DNA from: an uncultured Sphingorhabdus sp.
Lineage (GTDB): Bacteria > Pseudomonadota > Alphaproteobacteria > Sphingomonadales > Sphingomonadaceae
Direction: 5' to 3'
NCBI GenBank assembly: GCA_905479715.1
Contig: CAJQNR010000082.1
Span: forward strand, 1 to 64,000
DNA length: 64,000 nt
Shown one piece after another: positions 42,209 to 54,200 of this stretch. Position numbers and translations under genes: made by a program. Every line of letters starts with the position of its first letter. The stretch's first letter is position 1. The notes beneath the pieces were generated by a model. That model did no database searches. It saw only the letters and a program-made list of their open reading frames with translations, and was not told the DNA's origin.

Positions 42209-45200
42209 CTAAGCTTTAAACGCGGCAAGCAGCTGCGCGGTTTCATCAGCGACACTGGCATCTGCCAATGCGACGGTGCTCGCCAATGGCACGGCACCTC
42301 TTGTGTTTTGAGAAAGATCGCGTTTTTCATCGATCTGAATTTCTCCCGTCGATCCTTGAATAATAACCGGAATCTCAGTGATTTGACCATCGGCGCGAAT
42401 AGCGCGCACGATCAGTCGAACGGTTTCTGCATCGACCGGGCGCTCGATGATTGCCAGGCCACGAGCGTCCATGCGGATCCAGCTTGGGAGCGGGCTACCA
42501 TCGCGGGTACGCAATTGATATTCAATCATCCGGGGCGCGCTTTCGGCACCAATATCGCGGATTTCCATATAAATGACCCGGTCACGAACGACCGATTCAA
42601 TCATCACTTGGTCACTACCCGTAGCAAGTTGACGCACCGAAAATCCGGTCAGGCCTTCGGTAAGGAAATCACCGAAGCGTGGATCGAACAGGCGATCTGC
42701 TCCGAAACGTAGATCCCGGATTTTATCGAGCTGCTTGACGACTTGGTCGATCGGACCTTCAGCGCTGTCCAGCTCTCCGATGCCGTTCAACGAACGCAAT
42801 CCGTTTATGGCCGTCAACAGTGGTCGGTTCCCGTTGAGATCTGACAAGCCGCTTAACGAACGGAAGCTGTTCACGGCATCGCTGATGATCAAGGGAGTTG
42901 AAATGAATTTGTCTAACGGATCCACGCTCGTGCTCGGCAACGGACGATCCGGGAAGCCGGGATCATTGGCACCAAGCAGGTCATTCACATTGGCATTGGC
43001 CTGTGTGACGATAATCGTTGCCGTGGATTGATCATATCCGCCGTTACCATCGCTGACAATATAAGTGATTGTCGCAACGCCCTGAAATTCGGGTGGCGCA
43101 AAATGGGAAATGGTTCCGTCAGGGTTAATCACCACCGTTCCGACATCAACTTTGGCCGTAAACACGCTGAGCGTTTCTCCATCGGGGTCACTGCCATTGG
43201 TCAACACATCGACAATCGTTTCCGCGCCGCCAATGCCAAACATTTCTTCGTTACCATCGACCGGCACTTCATTGACGTTGCGGACGGTGACAGAAACGGT
43301 CGCGGAGGAGGTGCCACCATTGCCGTCGCTAATTGTATAATCGATCGTATCAGTGCCGAAAAAGTCCACATTCGGCGTGTAAGTGATTGTACCATCGGCA
43401 TTGATTGCCACCGTGCCATTGGCCGCAACCGCGTTGGTCACCGTCAGCGGATCTCCGTCGAGATCGATGTCATTGGCCAACACCGGAATGACCAGCGGAA
43501 CTTCTTCTTCGGTATCAGCAATATCATTACTGGCAATTGGCGGATCATTGACCGCGGTGACCGTCACGGTAATCGTTGCGGTGGTGAAGCCTCCATTGCC
43601 ATCGCTTAGCTGATAAGTGATCACATCGGTGCCGCTGAAATTTGGATCAGGCGTATAAGTGACTGTTCCATCGGGATTGATCGTCACTGTACCATTTGGC
43701 GATGATGCGCTGATAATAGTCAGCGGATCACCATCGATGTCGCTGGCTTTATCAAGCGGCGATAGCTCGATTGGCGTATCTTCTGTTGTAATCACTACAT
43801 CAGGACTGGCTACCGGAAGATCGTTGACCGGAGTAACGTTGACCGTCACGACTGCCGTGGAAGTCCCTCCCTTGCCGTCGCTGATCTCATAACTGATGGT
43901 CGTAATTCCGTTGAAATCCGCATCGGGTGTGAACGTAATCGTCCCATCAGCATTAATTGTGACGGAGCCATTGGGCGAAGCCGCTGCGGTCACCGTCAAA
44001 GGATCACCGTCCGCATCCGTATCGTTCCCGAGGACCGGAATAATCACTGGCGCATCCTCGGGCGTTGAAACATTATCGTTCACTGCCGCCGGGATATCGT
44101 TCACCGCATTGACTGTGATCGTGGCTGTCGTTGTTGCGAAACCGCCCTTTCCGTCGGACACCGTGTAGGTGATAATATCGGTGCCGTTGAAATTCGGCTT
44201 CGGCGTATAAGTCACGGTGCCGTCGGCGTTGATAACAACAGTACCGTTAGGCGCACTGGCTGCCGTAACCGTCAACGGATCGCCGTCAGCATCGGTGTCA
44301 TTGGACAGAACAGCGACGGTAACCGGCGTATCTTCATCAGTCTGGTCAATATCAGGCACCGCGACTGGAGCGTCGTTTACGGGATTAACCGTGAGAGTGA
44401 CCGTCGCCGTTGCGGTACCGCCCTTACCGTCGCTAATCGTATAAGTGACTGTGGTGACGCCATTGAAATCCGGATTTGGCGTGAACGTCACAGTACCATC
44501 CGCATTGATCGTGACCTGACCATCGGGCGACGTTGCGCCGGTCACCTTCAGTGCATCGCCGTCCACATCGCTGTCATTCGAAAGGACAGAAATTGTTACC
44601 GGCGTGTCTTCTGGCGTGGTCGCTACATCATCACTGGCTACCGGCGGATCATTGACCGGGTTCACTGTCACCGTAACCGTTGCTGTTGCCGTTCCGCCCT
44701 GCCCGTCACTGACAACATAGGTTATGACGTCGATTCCGTTGAAATCCGGATCGGGCGTATATTCAATCGTACCATCGGCATTGATCGACACCGTGCCATT
44801 GGGTGCGATTGCGCTGATGACCGTCAACGGATCACCGTCCACATCGCTATCGTTGGACAGCACAGAAACCGTAACCGGTGTTTCTTCATTGGTGACGGCA
44901 ATATCGTTGACCGCGACCGGTGGGTCGTTGACCGCGCCGACAGTGACCGTAACCGTTGCTGTCGCTGTTCCGCCATTGCCATCGCTGATCGTGTAGACAA
45001 TCGTATCAATACCGTTGAAATCAGGATCAGGCGTATAGTCGATAGTACCATCGGGCCGTATCACGATCGTGCCTTTGGCAGCGCTGGCGCTTGTAACACT
45101 CAGCATGTCGCCATCAGGATCGGAGTCATTTGCCAGAACCGGTATATTGACAGGCAAGTCTTCGGCGGTAGACGCGCTGTCATTGACAGCCACCGGAACA

Positions 45201-48200
45201 GGATTGGTTATGGTCCAGGTAAAGGACTGGTCAACCGTGCCCCCTCGGCCATCATTTGCCGTTACGATAACCGAATATATGCCACCAGCAGGCTGACTGG
45301 CATCTTTGTCGATCATGCCCGAGATTATCCCGGTGGTGGAATCAATGGAAAGCCCCAGCGGCAATCCCGTCGCGGAAAAGCTAAGCGGGTCGCCATCGAC
45401 ATCGGAAAAATTGGCGGCCACTGGTACGGAAACCACAGCACCATCAAGCGCATTGCGCGGCGCGATAGGGTTGGCCACCGGTGCGTCATTCACCGATCCC
45501 ACAACGATGTCGACGGTTGCCGTAGAGGTGCCGCCATTGCCGTCACTGATCGTATAGGTGATCGTGTCGGGACCGTTATAATCGGGATCCGGCGCGTAAT
45601 TTAACGTTCCATCCGGGTTGACCGTCACATCGCCATGACCGGCCGAAACCAGTGTCACGGTCAGCATGTCACCGTCAGGATCAACGTCATTGCCAAGGAC
45701 ATCTATATCCAGCGGCGTATCTTCGGTTACCGCAATCGGTCCGTCATTACTGGCAACAGGCGGCGGGTTCGTGACGGTCCAGTTAAAGGTGGTGGAAACG
45801 GTCCCCCCGTTGCTGTCATCAGCGGTGATCGTGACGCTGTAAATACCATCACCATTCGGTCCACCCTGTGAAGCCGATGGATCAATCGTACCGGTAATAT
45901 TGCCCGCGGCGTCAATGTTCAGCCCTGGCGGTAGGCCCGTTTGCGTAAAGGTCAGAGGGTCACCGTCCAAATCGGCAAAGGCGCCGCTGATATCCAGTGC
46001 AATCAGGTCCGCATCGGCATTTCCCAAAGCCGATAGCGGCGTAACCGTCGGCGCATCATTTGCAGCGCCAACGGTGACGGTGACGGTTGATGTCGAACTT
46101 CCACCCTGTCCATCGCTGATCACATAGGTGATCGTGTCCGTCCCGTTGAAATTTGCTTTGGGTGTATAGGTTAACGTTCCATCCGGATTGATCACCACCA
46201 CACCATTGGGCGCGCTTGCCGCAGTGACCGTCAAGACATCCCCGTCAGGATCATTATCATTGGTCAGAACATCGATTGGCACCGAAGCCGTATCTTCGGT
46301 GGTCGCGGCAAGATCGCTATTGGCTGTGGGGCCCGGATTGGTAATCTTCCAGATAAAGCTTTGCGCCGTTTCCAGACCGCCATCATCGGTTGCGGTAATT
46401 TCAACCTGATAGACGCCGCCGTTTAACTGACTCGCGTCCGGCCCGATGATACCGGTTATTTCACCGGTGATCATGTCGATAGACAAGCCATCCGGGAGAT
46501 TAGTCGCCGTGAAGGTCAAGGCGCCGCCTTCGGGATCACTGTATAATGCCCCGAAATCGATGTTGACGGGGTCACCGTCCTTGCTGTCGCGATTGGGCAG
46601 AATTGTGCCGTCTGGAGCGTCGTTCACCGGATCGACAACGATTGTAGCGACAGCGGTTGCAAGGGCGCCATTGGCATCCTGGATTGTATAAGTCACGGTC
46701 GCCGTGCCATTGAAATCCGGATCCGGCGTAAAGTTGATCGTGCCGTCCGCCAATATCACTGCCGTTCCATGGGTCGCAACCGCGGAAATAATCTCTATCG
46801 GGGTCATCGGATCTGCATCGGGATCGACGTCATTGGCCAGTACATCGAGATTGATCAGCGTGTCTTCGGTGCCGATATAATTGTCGTTATTGGCCCGCGG
46901 GGGTTCATTGGTGATGGTCCAGGTGAATGTCGTGCTCACCATTTCGCCCGCGGCATCGGTTGCGGTCACGGTTACCGTATATAGACCGTCCAGAACGTCG
47001 GATGAGGCGGTTGCACTCGTCGTCCCGGACACTGTGCCGGTAGCTGGATCAAAGGTCAGGCCCGCGGGCAATCCGGTTATATTATATGTCAATGTTGCGT
47101 CATCAGCGTCGCTAAATGCCGAACCCAGCGGGACTGTGATATCTTCGTTGTTTGAGTCAAACAGGTCGGGCAATCCCGCCGTTTCCGGTGCATCATTCAC
47201 GGCCGTCACGGTGACTTCAACCGAAGCGGTTGCGGTGCCGCCATTGCCATCGCTGATTGTATAGACGATCGTGTCTATGCCGTTGAAATTCGGATCCGGC
47301 TGATAAGTGAGCGTTCCATCCGCTTCGATGACCACCACACCATTGGCGCTATCAGCCGAAATTATTGTCAGATCGTCGCCATCAGGATCGCTATCGTTGG
47401 TTTGCACCGGAATGGTAACGGCGGTATCTTCGGCGGTCGCCGCCACATCATTGGCCGCAACCGGTGGGGGATTAATCACCGTCCATCTAAAGGTCGAGTC
47501 AACTGTGCCGCCATTGCCATCATCTGCGGTAACGGTAACGATATAAAGACCGCCATTCATCTGGCTGGCATCGGGATCAATCGTGCCGGTTATCAAACCA
47601 TCGGCATCGATAGAAAGCCCCGCTGGCAAACCGCTAGCGCTAAAACCAAGCGTGTCGCCATCGAGATCGTTGAAACTACCCCTTACGTCAACCGAGACAA
47701 GGTCGGCGTCATCATTGGTCTGATTATTAAGCGGAGGATCAGCGGTCGGCGCGTCGTTGATCGCAACCACTGTAACATCAACGGTTGCAGTTGACGTGCC
47801 TCCGTTGCCGTCATTAATCTGATAGGTGATAATATCAGTGCCGTTGAAATTGGCGGAAGGCGTATAAACCAGCGTATTGTCGGCATTGATAACAACCGTG
47901 CCGTCGAGTGCCGTTGCGCTCGTCACCGTCAGACTATCACCATCCGGATCGCTGTCGTTGGCGAGTACGACAATCGGCGCGGTAGGGGTATCTTCATTGG
48001 TCGTGGCGGTATCGTTTACCGCCGTTGGCGCCGGGTTGGTCACCACCCAGGTGAAACTGCCCTCCACCGTTCCGCCGTTGCCGTCGTCCGCGGTAATCGT
48101 AACCGTATAGACGCCGCCGTTGATCTGGCTGGCCTGGTTGTCAATCGTACCGGTGATCACACCATTGGCATCGATTGTCAGACCCGCTGGCAGTCCCGCT

Positions 48201-51200
48201 GCGGTGAAGGTCAACGTGTCGCCGTCAAGATCGCTGAACTTGTCGCTGATATCGACGGAGATAATCTCCGCATCTTTATTGGCCAGATCGGAAATCGGGA
48301 TATCGACTTCAGGTCCGTCATTAACCGAAGCAACTGTGACGTCGACCGTTGCAGTGGATGTCCCGCCATTGCCATCACTGACCGTATAAGTGATCGTGTC
48401 CGTTCCATTGAAATCCTGATTGGGAGTATAGTTAATCGTTCCATCGGGATTAATGATGACGCTGCCGTTGGGCGCCGTCGCAACAGTTACGGTCAGATCA
48501 TCGGCATCGGGATCAGTGTCGTTCGCCAGCACTGCGACCGTGACCGGCGTATCTTCGTCGGTCGCGACCATATCATTGGCGGCCGTAGGGGCGGGGTTGG
48601 TTACGGAATAAGTGAAGGTTGCAGAGACTGTGCCGCCATTGCCGTCATTGGCCGTAACCGTGACCGTATAGACACCGCCGTTAATCTGGCTCGCCTGGTT
48701 GTCAATCGTACCGGTGATCAGACCGGTACCGGGATCGATGCTCAGGCCCGCTGGCAATCCAGTGGCGGCGAAGGAAAGCGTATCTCCATCGATATCGCTG
48801 AAATTCCCTGCTGTCGGTATCGAAGGACTTCCGCCATCCACGTCTGCAATATTTGGCAACGGACGGGTGACAATCGGCGCATCATTGACCGCGGCAACGG
48901 ACACTTCAACAGTCGCCGTCGAGGTGCCGCCATTACCATCGCTGATACTATAGGTAATTATATCACTACCATTGAAATTGGCTTTGGGGGTGTAGGTCAC
49001 CGTCCCGTCCGGATTGATCACGACAAGGCCATTGGCTGCGGTGGCCGAGATCACGCTCAGCGTATCTCCATCGGGATCGCTGTCATTGCCCAGAACCGGA
49101 ATGATGACCGGCGTGTCTTCGTTAGTTGCTGCAACATCATTAGCCGCCAAGGGGGCCGGATTATTCACTTCCCACACAAAGGTCTGGTTGACAGTTCCGC
49201 CGTTTCCGTCGCTGACGGTCACTGTGACAGCATAAATGCCGTCGGAGCCGGGACCCCCTTGTGAGGCGTCTGGATCGATGGTGCCCGTAATATTGCCGGC
49301 AGCATCAATAGCCAGGCCGGCCGGTAATCCCGCAGCGGCAAAGCTCAGCATATCGCCATCAACATCTGAAAAATTGCTGGCGACCGACAGATTTATGACA
49401 TCCGCGTCATTGTCATTTTGCGGCGCTATGGGGGTTGTGACCGGAGCATCATTTGTCGCAGTTACCGTCACTTCCACGGTGGAAGTCGAGAAACCACCCT
49501 GTCCGTCGCTGATCGTGTAAGTGATCGTATCCGTGCCATTAAAGTTGGCATCAGGCACATAAATCACAGTGCCATCGGCATTGATCGTCACGGTCCCATT
49601 GGGAGCATCAGCAGCCGTGACGGTCAGTGGATCGCCGTCAACATCCGTGTCATTGGCCAGAACCGGAATATCAACCGGACTATCCTCGTCCGTGGTTATA
49701 CTGTCCATATTGGCGACCGGGGGATCATTGACAGCGTCGACCGTGACCGAAACGGTCGCCGTGGAAGTCCCGCCATTGCCATCGCTAATCGTATAACTGA
49801 TCGTTGTCGGACCATTGAAATCAGCATTGGGTGTGAAGGTAATCGTCCCATCGGCATTGATCACGACCACACCGTCAGGAGAAGTGGCGGCAGTCACGGT
49901 CAACGGATCGCCGTCTATGTCCGTATCATTGCCAAGAACACCGATCGTAACCGGCGTATCTTCATTGGTGGTTGCGGCATCATCAACCGCCACCGGCGGA
50001 TCGTTGACCGCATTGACAACCACTTCGACCGCAGCGGTAGAAACGCCACGATTGCCGTCACTGATCACATAGGTAATCGTATCCGTGCCATTAAAATTGG
50101 CATCGGGAGTATACGTCAGCACACCGGCGGCGCTGATTGTCACCGTACCATTCAGAGCGGTCGCCGCCGTCACAGTAAGCGGATCGCCGTCCGGATCGCT
50201 GTCATTGGTCAGCACCGTGATGTCGACCGGCGTGTCTTCGTTGGTAATCGCCGTATCGTTGACCGCAGTCGGCACCGGATTGGTTATCGTCCAGGTAAAG
50301 GTCCGGCTGGTGGACAGGCCATCGGGATCTGTACCGGAAACAGTGACCGAATAAACGCCGCCGCCGGGCTGACTCGCATTGCGGTCAATGGTCCCGCTAA
50401 TGATGCCCGTCGCCGGGTCTGCCGAAAGGCCGGCGGGAAGCCCCGTGACAGAAAAGGTCAGCGTGTCTCCGTCCAGATCGCTAAAGAAGCTGCCTGTATC
50501 AACCGAGACCGACTGGTTATCTTCGTTGGTAATATTTGGAATCAGGACGGAGTCCGGCGCATCGTTGACTGCAACAACATCGATGGTGAGAGTCGCAGTG
50601 GCAATACCGCCCTGCCCGTCAGACACGGTGTAGCTGACCACTGCTTCGCCATTGAAATTTTCCGCCGGTGTAAAAGTGAGAGTCCCGTCGGGATTGACGA
50701 CGACCGTTCCGTTCTGCGCACTTGCCGCTGTGATTGTTAACGGATCGCCATCGGGATCGAAATCATTCGTCAGCACGGCTACATTGACCGGCGTATCTTC
50801 CGGCGTGGTTGCTGTATCATTCACTGCAACTGGCGGAATATTCTGGATCGAATAGACAAAGGTGGTGGATACGGATTCGCCGGACGGATCGGTGGCCGTG
50901 ACGGTCACGATAAATGGTCCGGTAACGGAACTGTCAGAGGCCAGCATTCCGGAAATCAGACCGGTATCCGGATCGATCACCAATGCTGGCGGCAATCCCG
51001 ATGCGGTAAAGGTTAGATCGTCCCCATCAATATCTGAAAAACTGGAGGCCGTCGGGATAGAAACCTCCGCGCCGTCTTCCCCGTTCTGATTGGCCAGACC
51101 CACTGTGGTCGGGGCATCATTCACCGGAATCACCGTCACGGTGACGGTCGCGGAAGAGAAACCGCCCTCGCCATCACTGATCGTGTAAATGATAGTGTCC

Positions 51201-54200
51201 TCGCCGTTGAAATTGGCATTGGGCTTATAGGCCAGCGTACCATCTGCGTTAATGGTCACTGTGCCGTGACCGGCTTCAACATCGACAATGGTCAGCGCAT
51301 CACCGTCTACATCAGCATCATTGACGAGGATCGGGACATTAACCGCAGTGTCTTCGTTCGTCGTCACGCTGTCATTCTGGGCAACGGGTGCGGGATTGGT
51401 AACTGTCCACACAAATGTCGTCGATACGGTGCCGCCACGACCATCATCGGCATATACTGTTATCGTATAAGCACCGCCATTTATCTGGCTGGCACTATGA
51501 TCAATCGTACCCGATATAATTCCCGTAGCGACATCAATGGTCAGGCCCGCCGGCATGCCTGTCGCGCTATAGTTCAGCAGATCGCCATCGGGATCACTAA
51601 ACGCCCCTGCAATCGGCAGGCTGATGAGCTGGCTGTCGAGATTGCTTTGGTCGCCGATGCTTCCGTTGGCGATCGGCGTATCATTGATATCCGCAACAAT
51701 AACGGTAATTTCTGCAATTGAAGTCCCGCCCTCACCATCCGAGATTTCGTAGGTGATCGTGTCGGTGCCATTAAAGCCGGGATTGGGCGTATATATGATC
51801 GACCCATCGGCATTGATCGCTACAGCCCCGTTCAATGCACTGGCAGCGGTGATGGTCAGATCATCGCCATCGGGATCGCTGTCATTCGCCAGTGGGAAGA
51901 TAGTAACCGGTATGTCTTCATCGGTCGACGCACTGTCATTGACAGCATCGGGGCCAGGATTGACGACATCGAAGACAATAGCGCGCGTCGCCGTGCCGCC
52001 ATTGCCGTCAGAGGCTGTGATAATAGCGGTATAGGTACCGCCGCCTGTCTGGCTCGCGCTATTGTCAATCGTCCCCGAAATCACCCCGCTATCCGGATCA
52101 ATGGAAAGCCCGAGGGGCAGACCAGTCGCCGTAAAAGTCAATATATCGCCGTCTACATCGCTGAAATTGCCTGCAACCGGCACCGCGATGACAGCGCCAT
52201 CGACAGTATCCTGCAGCGGCAGCGCAGTGCCGACCGGCGCATCATTCACGGCAGTCACTGTAACTTCAATCGTCGCGGTCGCTGTACCACCTTCGCCATC
52301 GCTGATGGTATAGGTGATAGTAGCGATACCGTTGAAATTGGCCGGCGGGACATAGTTGACCTGATTGCCCACAATCGTGGCCTGTCCGACGGAAGCCGCA
52401 GCAGCGATCAAGCTGATAGGGTCGCCATCGGGATCGCTGTCATTCGGCAAGACATCAATCAGAATGGGCGTGTCTTCGCTGGTCACAGCGCTATCATTGG
52501 CCGCAACCGGTGCGGGATTGGAAACAGTCCAGCTAAATGTCTGTGTCGCACTAAGGCCGCCGGAATCAGTGGCTGTGACAGTGATCGCATATACGCCGTT
52601 CGAGCCACCCTGACTGGCGGAACGATCTACCACACCGGTAATCTCGCCCGTATTGGTGTCAATGCTGAGACCAGACGGCAGACCCGACGCGCTATAGGTC
52701 AGTGTCGCATCATCGCTGTCGGTAAATCCGCCAGCCGTTGCAACGCTAATACCGGTATCCGCGTCGATATTTGTCTGTGGCGGCAGCGAGCCTACCGGTG
52801 TGGGTGCATCGTTGACGGACGTCACCGTAACGTCGACTGTCGCCGTTGAACTGCCGCCTTCCCCGTCGCTTATCGTATAAGTAATAGAATCCGTGCCGTT
52901 AAATCCAGGGTTTGGCGTGTAGGTAATCGTGCCGTCACCATTGATATCGACCGTACCGTTCACAGCACTAGCTGCAATGACACTCAACAGATCACCGTCA
53001 GGATCACTGTCATTGGTTAGCACATTGACATTTACTGCTGTATCTTCATCTGTTGATGCGACATCATCGGAAGCGGTTGGCGCGGGATTGTTTACGGTCC
53101 AGGCGAATGTCTGGGTGGCAGGTGTAGATTGAAAATCGGTAGCCGTTACGGTGACGGTATACACACCATTAGCGCCGCCTTGGCTTGCGCTATTGTCGAT
53201 CGCACCGGTAATTTCGCCGGTATTGGAATTGATCGAAAGACCAGGCGGCAGTCCAGTTGCGCTATAATTGGTGGACGGGCCATCTACGTCATTAAAGCCG
53301 CTCGCCGTTGCGACGCTCACACCGGTGGTGGCATCGACATCAGACTGAGGTGGCAACACTCCGATCGGATTTGGCGCATCATTTACCGCCACTACGGTCA
53401 TTCTATAAACTGCGGTATCGGTTCCACCTTCGCCATCGCTAATCGTATAGGTAATAATGTCATTGCCATTAAAATTGGCATTGGGCGTATAGGTCAGCGT
53501 ACCATTTGCATTGATCACCACGATACCATTCGCGGCACTTGCCGATATAATGGTTAGATCGTCGCCATCGGGATCCCTATCATTGGCGAGCACATTAATG
53601 ATGATCTCAGAGTCTTCATTGGTGGAACCACCATCATCATTCGCTTCCGGTCTCGGGTTCGTGATCGTCCACGCAAAATCTTGCGTCGCAGACAGCCCGT
53701 CGGGATCAGTCGCAGTTACGACAATATTATAGACCCCGCCAGAACCGCCCTGACTGGCACTATTGTCAATCGTGCCGGTAATTGCGCCCGTGTTGGCGTC
53801 GATCGTCAAACCCGACGGCAAACCGATTGCACTGTAAGTCAATATGGCATCGTCAGCATCGTTAAAGCCTTGGGCCGTACCGACATAAATCCCTTGTGCG
53901 GCGTCTATATTGCTTTGCGAAGACAGGCTGCCTACCGGCATTGGCGCTTCATTCACCGGAGTGACGACAATCTCGACAGTGGCAACGGACTCGCCGCCTC
54001 GTCCGTCGCTGATCGTATACACAATGGTATCTAAACCGGAAAATTGCAGGATCGGTGTGTAATTCAAACTGCCGTCGGGGTTGATTACTACGGTCCCGTT
54101 GAGGGCCGTTGCCGAAATGACAGACAGCGTGTCACCATCGCCATCGAAATCATTCGCCAGCACGTTGATATTGTTAATCGGTGTATTTTCCGCAGTTATC

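Noticed and set aside
49418-50740. 440-aa plus-strand ORF and the many 70-90-aa plus-strand ORFs across 43-54 kb
   Set aside because: Shadow frames of the repetitive giant gene; their regular repetition mirrors the sense-strand repeat.
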